From Oerskovia douganii (GTDB taxonomy: Bacteria > Actinomycetota > Actinomycetes > Actinomycetales > Cellulomonadaceae): a stretch of DNA of 64,000 nucleotides. Below are positions 18,701 to 25,838 of the stretch, one piece after another. Every line of letters begins with the position of its first letter. The stretch's first letter is position 1. Location: assembly GCF_015142735.1 (NCBI RefSeq), contig NZ_JACSPN010000010.1:1-64000 (forward strand). Reading direction: 5' to 3'. The notes below the pieces were generated by a model that searched no databases, was not told the DNA's origin, and was given only the letters and a program-made list of their open reading frames with translations. The position numbers and the translations under genes are program-made.

Positions 18701-21249
18701 CCGGACGTGGGCACGCCGTCCAGGTCGTAGGAGTACGCCACCGTGAACCGGGCGCTCGCGGGTACCTGACCGGCTGCCTCCCCGGTGACGGACTTGCGCA
18801 CCGAGAAGCCGCCCGCGGGCTCGTCGCTCGCGGTGTTGGTCAGGGTGACGGTCTGGTTGCTGCCCTCGCCGACCGTGACCGAGGTGGTCGGACGGCCCCC
18901 GACCGAGAAGGTGGGAGCACCCCAGACGACGCCGTCGATCGACGGGAGGTCGACCTCGCCGAACGTCACGGCCGTCCCGGCAGGCAGGTTCTGCGGGCCG
19001 TCCTCGACAGTCCCGTCCGCCCTGACCAGGAGCGTGCCCGACGTCGGCGTCCCGTCGACCTCGTACGAGTACGCCACCGTGAACCGTGTGCCCGCCGGGA
19101 CCAGGCCGGCGGCCTCCCCGGTGACGGCCTTCCGCACCGAGAACCCACCCACGGGGGTGGCAGCAGGGTCCGCCCCGTTGGTCACGGTCACGGCCGGGTT
19201 GCTGCCGTCGCCGATCACCAGCGACGTGGCGGGCTTCCCGTCGACCGTGAGGACGGGCGCGGCCCACACGACGCCGTCGACCGTGGGCGGCGCGAGCTCC
19301 GCGAACGTCACGAGGGTTCCCTCGCGAAGGTTCTGGGGACCTGCGACCAGGGCGCCGTCGGCCCCGACCGTGACCGTGCCCGACGTCGGGGCGCCGTCGA
19401 CCTCGTAGGAGTACGACACGCTGAACTGGGTGCCTGCGGGCACCAGGCCGGCTGCCGCACCGGTGACCACCTTCTTCATCGAGAACCCGCCCACGGGCGC
19501 CACGACGGGGTGCGCGGTGTTGGTGACGGTGACGGTGGGGTTGCCGCCGTCACCGATCGTGACCGACGTGACGGGTTTCCCGTCGACCGTGAAGACCGGG
19601 GCGCCCCACACGACGCCGGGCACGGTCGGCAGGTCGGTCTCGGAGAACGTCACGACGGATCCGACGGGGAGGTCCTGGGGCCCGGCCTGCACGGTCCCGT
19701 CGGCGCCCACGCGGAGGGTGCCCGAGGTGGGCGCGCCGGCCAGCTCGTACGAGTACGCCACGGTGAACTCGGTGCCCGCCGGCACCAGGTCGGCCGCGTC
19801 CCCGTCGATCGCCTTCCCCACCGAGAACCCGCCCTGCTGCACTCGTGCGGTGTTCGTGAGGGTCACCGCGACGCTCCCGCCCTCGCCGATCGTGATCTCG
19901 TCCGAGGGACTGAACGACGGCGTGCCCCACGCGACGCCGGGGATCGTCGGCAGCGTGGGCTCGGAGAGCGTGACGACCGTCCCGGTCGTCAGGTGCGCCG
20001 GGCCGCTCACGAGGCGACCGTCGGCCGCCACGACCAGGTCGCCCGTGACCTGGGCACCACCGTCGGTGTAGGAGTAGCCCACCGTGAACGAGGTGGCGTC
20101 CGGCACGCGGCTCTCCGCGTCGCCGACCACGCGCTTGGTGACCGTGAACGTGCCCGTGTTCTCCGGGACGCACGCGAACGCGCCAGGCCCGATCCAGGGG
20201 TAGTTGTGGTGCTCGATCCCGTTGCCCACGACCCGGAGGTCTCCCCCGACGTAGAGGCGACCGCTCGTGCTGGTGCTGAGCGTGGCGTCCGCGAACGGCG
20301 CCAGGACCGTCCCCAGGAAGTGGTCGTTCTGGCCGATCGTGACGGTCCGCGCGTCGACGAAGTTCCACAGGATCCGCGACGACGCGTTGCCGATCCCCGG
20401 GGAGGACAGACCGTTGACCTGCGTGCCGTCGAACCGGACCGTGCCGAGGTCGATCGTCGCGTCCGCGCCGGTCACGTTGACCACGATCGGTGCGTCGGGG
20501 CCGACGCCCGTGAAGTCGACCTCGACCTTGGTACCCAGGGACGTCAGCGCGGAGGCCTCGACCGTGAAGGTGTGCAGGGAGGCGGAGGCGTCCGCCGCGA
20601 AGGAGACCTTCTTGCCCGAGCGCTCGATCCGGGCAGGCGTCGGATGTGCTGCGGCGAGGTCCGCCGACTGCTGGCGGACGACCCTGCCGAAGTCGCCGTA
20701 GGGTGCGACGGCCTCGGCCCCCAGGCCCGGCCGCACGGCGCCGCCGTTGGTGTCGATCGGGTGCGTGCTGGTGACGGTCCCGCCGACGTCGACGTTGCCG
20801 CCGCCGTCGACGTTCATGCCCACGTGCAGCTTGGTCGTCGACCCCACGGTCAGGCGTGCGCCCACCGCGAGCATCGTGGTCCCTCCGGGCGGGGTGATCT
20901 GGGAGCCCGCCCCGGCCGTCCCGACGTTGTACACGCCCTGCGAGGCCTTCTGGAACGTCGCGTCGCCCATGACGACCAGCAGGCCCTCGGACTCGGCGGC
21001 CGCGCCCGTCGCGGAGAAGTCGCCGCCCACGTAGACCGCGACGTTCGAGTCGGTGAAGGCGGGGACGTTGCCGACGCCCGGCATCTGCCCCGGGGCCGGG
21101 CATTGCGGGAGCTGCGACGCGGACGCGGGCGCGGTCGCGGCGGTGTCCACGAGTACCGCCCCGGTCAGCGCCAGGATGGCGGCGGTCGTGGCCGCGACGA
21201 CCCTGCTGAGGGGGCTGCGGGTTCCGCGGGCCCGGCGGGGGGTGCTCAT
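15736..21249 (-). CDS. Giant cell-wall-anchored surface protein: choice-of-anchor A head, 13 DUF5979-type repeats, LAVTG sorting signal
   Basis: A 1837-residue secreted protein. Residues 1-45 are a signal peptide ending ASA-S. Residues ~50-355 match the choice-of-anchor A domain (GVGNVPAFTDSNVAVYVGGDF, repeated G-rich beta segments). From ~364 to ~1800 there are 13 tandem units of about 110 residues, each with a GGFSVRKAVTG-like start, VPAGTxFTVAYSY, DGPQNLPVGTVVTF, DGVVWGAPVF and a closing VTLTNTA: DUF5979-type, immunoglobulin-like. LAVTG (1804-1808), a hydrophobic helix and RRRRA form a sortase signal of the class E (LAxTG) kind. No sortase gene is in the window. It is probably a stalk adhesin holding the head away from the wall. 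ATG 21249 gives the signal peptide; GGGAGAAC precedes it. Repeats 6 and 8 are identical. Confidence 0.85.
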   Translation of the reverse strand: MSTPRRARGTRSPLSRVVAATTAAILALTGAVLVDTAATAPASASQLPQCPAPGQMPGVGNVPAFTDSNVAVYVGGDFSATGAAAESEGLLVVMGDATFQKASQGVYNVGTAGAGSQITPPGGTTMLAVGARLTVGSTTKLHVGMNVDGGGNVDVGGTVTSTHPIDTNGGAVRPGLGAEAVAPYGDFGRVVRQQSADLAAAHPTPARIERSGKKVSFAADASASLHTFTVEASALTSLGTKVEVDFTGVGPDAPIVVNVTGADATIDLGTVRFDGTQVNGLSSPGIGNASSRILWNFVDARTVTIGQNDHFLGTVLAPFADATLSTSTSGRLYVGGDLRVVGNGIEHHNYPWIGPGAFACVPENTGTFTVTKRVVGDAESRVPDATSFTVGYSYTDGGAQVTGDLVVAADGRLVSGPAHLTTGTVVTLSEPTLPTIPGVAWGTPSFSPSDEITIGEGGSVAVTLTNTARVQQGGFSVGKAIDGDAADLVPAGTEFTVAYSYELAGAPTSGTLRVGADGTVQAGPQDLPVGSVVTFSETDLPTVPGVVWGAPVFTVDGKPVTSVTIGDGGNPTVTVTNTAHPVVAPVGGFSMKKVVTGAAAGLVPAGTQFSVSYSYEVDGAPTSGTVTVGADGALVAGPQNLREGTLVTFAELAPPTVDGVVWAAPVLTVDGKPATSLVIGDGSNPAVTVTNGADPAATPVGGFSVRKAVTGEAAGLVPAGTRFTVAYSYEVDGTPTSGTLLVRADGTVEDGPQNLPAGTAVTFGEVDLPSIDGVVWGAPTFSVGGRPTTSVTVGEGSNQTVTLTNTASDEPAGGFSVRKSVTGEAAGQVPASARFTVAYSYDLDGVPTSGRLTVGADGSVQEGPQNLPVGTVVSFQEEALPSLDGVVWDAPVFSPASIVIGDGTNPVVALTNTASDEPAGGFSVRKAVTGTAADLVPAGTTFTVAYSYDLAGATTSGTLAVRADGTVVDGPQNLPVGTVVTLRELAPPTVDGVVWGAPVLTVGGRPTTSVTVGDGGNPTVTVTNTANAVVVPTGGFSVRKSLAGDAADLVPAGTRFTVAYSYELAGATASGTLTVGADGAVTTGLQNLREGTRVTFGEVDLPSVDGVVWGAPAYSVGGQPVTSLVIGDGTNPVVALTNTASDEPAGGFSVRKAVTGTAADLVPAGTTFTVAYSYDLAGATTSGTLAVRADGTVVDGPQNLPVGTVVTLRELAPPTVDGVVWGAPVLTVGGRPTTSVTVGDGGNPTVTVTNTANAVVVPTGGFSMAKAFRGAAAAAVPTGTEFAATYEYTIDGVTTGGTLRLSGDGTVVDGPQHLVAGTVVRFGELTPPEVVGVAWGTPVFSVAGTPVTSITIGDGANPTVTLTNTADVAVGTFSIAKVVQGDGAALVPAGTAYTVEYAYGLGAQTVTGTLAGLTVGAPVSFPGNLVEGTVVELREVDLPDVEGVVWGTPVLSHDRVVVGRDRTVEVTLTNTAGRAPAGGFALVKDVVGETADRVPADSEFTVVYAYDLGGTSTTGALTVAADGTVVDGPQNLPVGTVVTFAEVDLPAVDGVVWGAPVFSPASVTIADGGSPTVTLTNTAGAEPAGGFSIRKVVAGSGAQGVPPRSPFTVAYSYGLDAQVVTGTVQVLADGTVVDGPQDLPVGTVVSFSEVDLPAVAGVVWGPPVFSPATVTITEGESTTVTLTNTADVVAAQVGGLTVAKAVVGPNAAKVPDGTEFTVAFSATVDGERTEGTLRLRADGTVVEGPANLPAGTVVELEEVDLPDVDGVVWGTPVFMVDGEDVTSVTIGPGEVVDVTLVNTAGAGLAVTGSGAVGIAATALLLVGGGALLLVGARRRRA
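17471..17879. repeat. 409-bp perfect direct repeat, copy 1
   Basis: This stretch inside the surface-protein gene is base-for-base identical to 18149-18557, offset 678 bp, which equals two protein repeat units. It covers repeat 8 and flanks. Other repeat units of the gene differ at many silent sites, so the identity points to recent duplication or gene conversion. Confidence 0.92.
18149..18557. repeat. 409-bp perfect direct repeat, copy 2
   Basis: Second copy of the 409-bp repeat, covering repeat 6 of the surface protein. The flanking bases differ at both ends (18148 against 17470, and 18558 against 17880), which sets the exact length. Recombination between copies would delete or add exactly 226 codons in frame. 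Confidence 0.92.
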
Positions 21250-21325
21250 GAGGTTCTCCCGGTGAGTTGAACAGGTGTCCAACTCGGAAGACCCGGGCAG
21301 ATGGGCAGGATGACGACAGTCGAGA

Positions 21326-21339
21326 GTGACGTGCGTCAC
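21326..21339. promoter_or_regulatory. CRP/GlxR-type site (GTGA-N6-TCAC)
   Basis: GTGACGTGCGTCAC is a perfect palindrome with the CRP-family core GTGA-N6-TCAC, centred about 84 bases upstream of the surface-protein start. In actinobacteria such sites are bound by Crp/GlxR. The assignment rests on sequence only. Confidence 0.45.
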
Positions 21340-21460
21340 CTTCACCAGGTTTTCGCGCGCCACGGCGTCAGAGGTGCGGGGCTTTCACCCGACCCCGGTG
21401 TATAGGCACCCCGAAGCGGGGGCGCCAGCACGGTGCGGCACCGGCGACCCGACGACGGAG

Positions 21461-21489
21461 GCCGCCCCGTCGTGGAACGACGGGGCGGC
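21461..21489 (-). terminator. Terminator hairpin after the phosphate-transport operon
   Basis: Thirteen-base arms (21461-21473 and 21477-21489) pair perfectly around GGA, 30 bases past the stop of the 21519 gene. There is no T-run, as is common in high-G+C actinobacteria. Confidence 0.7.
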
Positions 21490-21518
21490 TCAGGGGGGGT
21501 CGTGCGGAACAGGAGCCG

Positions 21519-21800
21519 TCAGTGGCCGCCGGACGCGAGGAACCAGATCCCCACGGCGCACGCGGCCAGCACGACGCCGAAGCACAGCATCGCGGCGGCG
21601 CGCCGAAGGCCCGTGGGGCGTGCCGCCGTCGGGCCGGCGTCCGTGCCCGACGGCGCACCCTCCACCGCGAGCGTCGCCGCCGCGGCGGGCGCGCTGAGCA
21701 GGCGCACGCCCAGCGCGAAGAGCGCGGGCAGACCGGCGCCGACGAGCGCGCCGGCGACCAGGACCTGGAGCAGTGCGTCGAACTGGATCAGCTCGCTCAT
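21519..21800 (-). CDS. Small two-helix membrane protein coupled to the phosphate transporter
   Basis: A 93-residue protein with an N-terminal helix (about residues 8-35), an Ala/Thr/Pro-rich linker and a second helix (about 68-90). ATG 21800 overlaps the stop of the PiT gene (ATGA), so it is cotranslated and may be an accessory subunit. The family is not recognised. The linker is encoded by an inverted pair of the dispersed GCCGTCGGGC motif (21625-21654). Confidence 0.65.
   Translation of the reverse strand: MSELIQFDALLQVLVAGALVGAGLPALFALGVRLLSAPAAAATLAVEGAPSGTDAGPTAARPTGLRRAAAMLCFGVVLAACAVGIWFLASGGH
21625..21654. repeat. Inverted pair of the dispersed GCCGTCGGGC motif inside a coding region
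   Basis: GCCGTCGGGC (21625-21634) and its complement GCCCGACGGC (21645-21654) flank a 10-nt spacer, within the linker between the two helices of the small PiT partner. The motif recurs across the window in intergenic DNA and in linkers of other proteins. Confidence 0.7.
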
Positions 21801-23092
21801 GCGGGGACTCCCTCGCGGCGGGTGGCGGTGGTCGGGTCAGCGGCGTTCGCCGTGGAGGCCGCGTCGGCGTCCGCAGCAGCCTTGGTCGCGGCGATCGTGG
21901 CCTCGGCCTCGGCCGTGACCTCGACGGCGACCGCCGTGAAGGACTCGGCGGCGTCGACCACGGCCTCGCCCTCGCCGTCCCACTCGTCGTTGACGTTCGA
22001 GGCGTCGACCGGCTTGCGGCGCGAGGCGACCCAGATCGCGAGCGAGGTCCCGATGAGGACGGTGAAGACCGCGACGGTCCCCCCCACGCCACCGATCGCG
22101 TCCTGCAGCCAGAAGCAGAGCGCACCGACGATGCCGGCAGCCGGCAGCGTCAGGCCCCACGCGGCGAGCATCTTGCCCGCGACGCCCCAGCGGACCTTCG
22201 CGCCCGGCATGCCGACGCCCGAGCCCAGGATGGAGCCGGTCGCGACGTGCGTCGTCGACAGCGAGAAGCCGAAGTGGCTCGAGAGGAGGATGACCGCGGC
22301 CGACGACGTCTCGGCGGCCATGCCCTGGCGGGAGTCGATCTCGACCAGGCCCTTGCCCAGGGTTCGGATGACGCGCCAGCCGCCCAGGTACGTGCCCAGG
22401 GCCATGAAGGTCGCGCAGGCCAGGACGACCCAGAACGGGACGCCCGAGTCGGCCGGGACCGCGCCGCCCGCGATGAGCGCGAGCAGGATGATGCCCATCG
22501 ACTTCTGCGCGTCGTTGGTGCCGTGCGCGAGCGAGACCAGGGAGGCCGAGCCGATCTGGCCCCAGCGGAAGCCGCGGCTCGTCGTGTCCTGCGGCAGGTC
22601 CTTGGTGATGCGCGCGACCAGGAACGTGCCGAGCGCGGCCACGCCGATCGCGATCACGGGGGCGAGCAGGGCGGGGATCATCACCTTGGACAGGACCCCG
22701 GTCCACAGGACCCCGCTCGTCCCGACCGCGGCCAGGACGGAGCCCACGACACCACCGATGAGGGCGTGCGACGAGCTCGACGGGATACCCAGCAACCAGG
22801 TCAGCAGGTTCCAGGTGATGCCACCCACCAGACCGGCGAGCACCACCTCGAGGGTGATGACGTTCGAGTCCACGATCCCCTTGGCGATGGTCGCCGCGAC
22901 GGCCAGGGACAGGAACGCCCCGACCAGGTTGAGGACTGCAGACAGCGCTACCGCGGTCTTGGGCTTGAGGGCACGCGTGGCGATGGACGTGGCCATCGCG
23001 TTGCCGGTGTCGTGGAAGCCGTTCGTGAAGTCGAAGGCCAGGGCCGTCACTACCACGAGCGCGAGCAGGATCGTCTCGGTCACGTCATCCAT
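21797..23092 (-). CDS. pit: PiT-family inorganic phosphate transporter
   Basis: A 431-residue membrane protein of the PiT family, which symports phosphate (often as a metal-phosphate complex) with a cation. Both halves of the internal duplication carry the signature: DFTNGFHDTGNAMATSI near residue 20 and LAHGTNDAQKSMGI mid-protein. The last ~75 residues form an unusual Ala/Glu/Asp-rich cytoplasmic tail. A three-unit PHO box lies 54-86 bases upstream of the start, suggesting PhoP control. A small membrane protein is coupled downstream. Confidence 0.88.
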   Translation of the reverse strand: MDDVTETILLALVVVTALAFDFTNGFHDTGNAMATSIATRALKPKTAVALSAVLNLVGAFLSLAVAATIAKGIVDSNVITLEVVLAGLVGGITWNLLTWLLGIPSSSSHALIGGVVGSVLAAVGTSGVLWTGVLSKVMIPALLAPVIAIGVAALGTFLVARITKDLPQDTTSRGFRWGQIGSASLVSLAHGTNDAQKSMGIILLALIAGGAVPADSGVPFWVVLACATFMALGTYLGGWRVIRTLGKGLVEIDSRQGMAAETSSAAVILLSSHFGFSLSTTHVATGSILGSGVGMPGAKVRWGVAGKMLAAWGLTLPAAGIVGALCFWLQDAIGGVGGTVAVFTVLIGTSLAIWVASRRKPVDASNVNDEWDGEGEAVVDAAESFTAVAVEVTAEAEATIAATKAAADADAASTANAADPTTATRREGVPA

Positions 23093-23145
23093 GGTGGAGT
23101 CTCCGCGACAGGCTTCAAGACCAAGTCGGCGAGTCTTCGACGACT

Positions 23146-23185
23146 GTTCACCTGGTGTTCATCTGGCGTTCGAAGGTCCTTCGAA
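23146..23185. promoter_or_regulatory. PHO box (three 11-nt direct repeats) overlapping a palindrome
   Basis: GTTCACCTGGT, GTTCATCTGGC and GTTCGAAGGTC follow one another with exact 11-nt phase (23146-23178). This is the layout of Streptomyces PhoP boxes (consensus GTTCACC repeats). The third unit overlaps a perfect palindrome TTCGAAGG-T-CCTTCGAA (23169-23185). Located upstream of the PiT gene. Confidence 0.7.
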
Positions 23186-23245
23186 AAGGTCCTGTGCGGC
23201 CCGTCTGGCGGGCTGTTCCGGCTCGGATTCCGGACGCTCCGAGGT

Positions 23246-23303
23246 CCGCACCCGAGGCCGGTCAGGCCCTTGTTCCGGTGGGTCTGACCGACCTCGGGTG
23301 CGG
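23246..23303. repeat. 58-nt palindromic repeat, copy A (hairpin after the VOC gene)
   Basis: Twenty-two-base arms (23248-23269 and 23280-23301) pair with two G-T wobbles. The element begins 31 bases past the VOC stop, so it can act as its terminator. It matches in length and end sequence a second copy at 29348-29405 (ACCCGAGG... and ...GACCTCGGGT), with ACAAGGG in both loops when read in opposite orientation. Confidence 0.65.
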
Positions 23304-23333
23304 CCGCATCGAGCGGCGCCGGCGACCGGTCGC

Positions 23334-23804
23334 TCAGCCCTCCCGCCCCTCCAGGACCGCGAGGTAGTGCGGGTTCTCCATGACTCCGAGCACGTTCCCG
23401 AACGGGTCCACGACGGCCGCCGTCACGAACCCGCCGTCACCCTGCGGGGTGACCGGCTGGTACTCGGCGCCGCCCAGGGCGAGCAGGCGCTCGTAGGTCG
23501 CCGCGACGTCGTCGACGTGCCAGTACACGACCGCACCGCCGGGCGTCGTCGCAGCCCCCGCGGGCGCGTACGAGCGGTCGATGATCCCGAGCTCGTGCTG
23601 GTAGTCGCCCACCCGGAACTCGACGTACGCGGCCGGGGCCGGTGCGGGCGGCATGACGTAGTACGGCGCGACGCCGAGCACCTCGGTGTACCAGGCGACC
23701 GCCGCGGGGACGTCGTCGGACCAGAGGCTCACGGTCGTCAGGCCGCGCGGGGTCGTGGCGTCGGTGCGGGCAGGGCTGGGGGTGGTGCCGGTCGGGTCGC
23801 TCAT
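23334..23804 (-). CDS. Glyoxalase/VOC superfamily protein
   Basis: A 156-residue protein with the paired beta-alpha-beta-beta-beta modules of the vicinal oxygen chelate superfamily: VSLWSDDVPAAVAWYTEVLGV at the N-terminal module and VVYWHVDDVAATYERLLALG at the second, ending VVDPFGNVLGVMENPHY. Candidate metal ligands are the His in HELGI and the Glu in VMENPHY. The substrate is unknown. ATG 23804 is preceded by GAAGGAG at good spacing. Confidence 0.8.
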   Translation of the reverse strand: MSDPTGTTPSPARTDATTPRGLTTVSLWSDDVPAAVAWYTEVLGVAPYYVMPPAPAPAAYVEFRVGDYQHELGIIDRSYAPAGAATTPGGAVVYWHVDDVAATYERLLALGGAEYQPVTPQGDGGFVTAAVVDPFGNVLGVMENPHYLAVLEGREG

Positions 23805-23916
23805 CGTCGTGCTCCTTCGTCCGGGCGGGCTCGTCCCGACGACGGTGCCGGGGCGTCGTTCCCACGCTAGCGGCGGGGTGCGACAGCGCACCCGGCGCCC
23901 GTGAGGGCCCCCGCCC

Positions 23917-24702
23917 TCAGCCCGCGGGGCGCATGAGCGGCGGGTTGAGGACGGCGGGCACCGAGGCGGGCGCCTCGTCCTGCCCGACGACGTCGCCCGC
24001 CCTCGCGGAGCGCTGCGCCTCGGGCGCGAGCCGGTAGAGCGCGGCCGGCCGACCGGTCCCGCCCGACGTCGACTCCCCCGTCTCGACGAGGAACCCGGGG
24101 GTCCCGACCGCCTTGCGGTGGAAGTTGCGGGGGTCGAGGCGCGTGCCCCACACGGCCTCGTAGACCGCGCGGAGCTGCGCGATCGTGAACTCGGGTCCGC
24201 AGAACGCGGTGGCGAGCGTCGAGTACTCGAGCTTGGCGCGGGCCCGCTCGACGCCGTCGCGCAGGATGCGGTGGTGGTCGAACGCGAGCCCACCGGGGTC
24301 CGCGAGCGCCTCCTCGACCGGGTACCAGCCGACCTGCGCGGCGTCGCTGCCCGCGGTCGGCAGGCCGTAGGTGGGGGCGAGCAGGAGGTGGGCGACGGTC
24401 AGCACGGGGCCGCGCGGGTCGCGGCCGAGCGGCCCGTAGGTGCGGAGCTGTTCGAGGTGACCCGGGGCCCCGACGCCGGTCTCCTCGGCGAGCTCCCGGG
24501 TGGCGGCCTGCGGCAGGGACTCGTCGGGCAGCACGAACCCGCCCGGCAGGGCGAGCCGGTCGCGGAAGGGGTCGAGGAGCCGTGTCACGAGCAGGACCTG
24601 GAGCGTGCCGTCGCGGACCGTGAGCGCGACGACGTCGACCGTCACGGGGATCCGGGCGGCCGTGGCCGGGGTGTCGGCGTGCGGGTCGGGGAGGCGGCTC
24701 AT
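23917..24702 (-). CDS. NrtR-like Nudix-domain transcriptional regulator
   Basis: A 261-residue protein. Residues ~18-150 form a Nudix domain with an intact Nudix box (GX5EX7REUXEEXGU, in the stretch from GGFVLPDE to EETGVG). Residues ~160-235 form the winged helix found in NrtR regulators (PEFTIAQLRAVYEAVWG, DPRNFHRKA, GFLVETGE). NrtR proteins sense ADP-ribose-type ligands and repress NAD-related genes. An intact box is unusual in pure sensors, so hydrolase activity is possible. ATG 24702 is preferred; GTG 24711 is also in frame. Divergent from the SPFH/NAD-kinase-like operon, with two matching operators between them. Confidence 0.82.
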   Translation of the reverse strand: MSRLPDPHADTPATAARIPVTVDVVALTVRDGTLQVLLVTRLLDPFRDRLALPGGFVLPDESLPQAATRELAEETGVGAPGHLEQLRTYGPLGRDPRGPVLTVAHLLLAPTYGLPTAGSDAAQVGWYPVEEALADPGGLAFDHHRILRDGVERARAKLEYSTLATAFCGPEFTIAQLRAVYEAVWGTRLDPRNFHRKAVGTPGFLVETGESTSGGTGRPAALYRLAPEAQRSARAGDVVGQDEAPASVPAVLNPPLMRPAG

Positions 24703-24720
24703 GCTGCCCACCCTACCTTC

Positions 24721-24772
24721 TTATCGTCAGGTTGACGAGAAAGCAGGTCGAGGCTTATCGTCAATGTGACAC
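24721..24772. promoter_or_regulatory. Pair of NrtR-type operators
   Basis: Site 1, TTATCGTCA-GGT-TGACGA (24721-24738), is palindromic. Site 2, TTATCGTCA-ATG-TGAC (24755-24770), shares its left half exactly and keeps TGAC on the right. The sites are 34 bp apart, about three helical turns, on one DNA face. They occupy the gap between the divergent NrtR-like and SPFH genes. Confidence 0.65.
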
Positions 24773-24799
24773 AAACACCGACGACGGACGGAGCCTCCC

Positions 24800-25837
24800 A
24801 TGGCCACCATCAAGCGCTACCCCTGGCTGCGGCACTTCCTCGGCAGCCCCACGGGCGCCGTGATCCATCTCAAGGCAGGGCGGGTCGCCCACCGCGGGAT
24901 CGGCCAGGCGTTCTGGTTCCGCCCCGGCACCTCGGTCCTCAGCGAGGTCCCGGTCGACGACCAGGAGCTACCAGTCCTCTTCCACGCCACGACGCGCGAC
25001 CACCAGGACGTCACGGTCCAGGTCAACGTGACCTACCGGTTCGCGGACCCGGCCGTCGTCGCGCAGCGGCTCGACTTCGGGATCGACCCCGACACCGGGG
25101 CCGCCACGACGACCGGCCGGGACCAGGTCGCGACGATCATCGGGCAGCTCGCGCAGAGCCACGCGATCGACCACCTCGCGGCCGTGCCCCTGACGACCGC
25201 GCTCGAGCAGGGCGTGAGCCAGGTCCGGGCCCAGCTCGTCGAGGCCCTGGGGACGGACGCCAGGCTTGCCTCGACCGGCATCGAGGTCCTCGGGGTGCAC
25301 GTGCTCGCGGTCCGTCCGGACGGCGACGTCGAGCGCGCCCTCCAGACCCCGCTGCGCGAGCACGTCCAGGCCGAGGCCGACCGGTCGACGTACGAGCGGC
25401 GCGCCCTCGCGGTCGAGCGCGAGCGCACCATCTCGGAGAACGAGCTCGCGAGCCAGATCGAGCTCGCGACGCGGCGCGAGCAGCTCGTCGCGCAGGAGGG
25501 GGCCAACGCCCGGCGCGAGGCCGAGGAGACAGCCGCCGCGGCGCTCGTCGAGGCCCGGGCGGCAGCCGAACGTCGCGACCTCACCTCGCGCGCGCAGGCC
25601 GAGGAGATCCGGCGGCTCGGGGAGGCGAACAACGCCAAGTTCCGGACCGTGATGGACGTCTACGAGGGCATGGACCGGTCGACGATCCTGGCCGTGGCGA
25701 TGCGCGACCTCGCGGGTGCGCTGCCCAAGATCGGCAGCCTGACCATCACACCGGACCTGCTCAGCGGGGCGCTCGCCGCGCTCACGGGGGCCGGCGTCGC
25801 GAACGGGAGCGCCGCTCCCAGCCAGCGCGGAGCCTGA
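24800..25837 (+). CDS. SPFH/stomatin-like protein
   Basis: A 345-residue protein with an SPFH (band 7) domain at ~20-190 (HATTRDHQDVTVQVNVTYRF; STGIEVLGVHVLAVRPDGDVERAL), a long Glu/Arg/Ala coiled coil at ~190-270 and a hydrophobic C-terminal segment. It lacks an N-terminal transmembrane helix, so membrane contact would be peripheral or C-terminal. SPFH proteins oligomerise and organise membrane complexes. It lies downstream of two NrtR-type sites and one base before the NAD-kinase-like gene, so the pair forms an operon. Confidence 0.82.
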   Translation: MATIKRYPWLRHFLGSPTGAVIHLKAGRVAHRGIGQAFWFRPGTSVLSEVPVDDQELPVLFHATTRDHQDVTVQVNVTYRFADPAVVAQRLDFGIDPDTGAATTTGRDQVATIIGQLAQSHAIDHLAAVPLTTALEQGVSQVRAQLVEALGTDARLASTGIEVLGVHVLAVRPDGDVERALQTPLREHVQAEADRSTYERRALAVERERTISENELASQIELATRREQLVAQEGANARREAEETAAAALVEARAAAERRDLTSRAQAEEIRRLGEANNAKFRTVMDVYEGMDRSTILAVAMRDLAGALPKIGSLTITPDLLSGALAALTGAGVANGSAAPSQRGA

Positions 25838-25838
25838 G

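Noticed and set aside
15900-20160. Regularly spaced repeats that might suggest a CRISPR or satellite array.
   Set aside because: The ~330-bp period matches the ~110-codon protein repeats, and the spacing encodes conserved protein positions.
14701-21270. A very long open frame on the plus strand opposite the surface-protein gene.
   Set aside because: It is Arg/Gly/His-rich with no domain, mirrors the repeat codons of the minus-strand gene, and such frames are common opposite G+C-rich genes.
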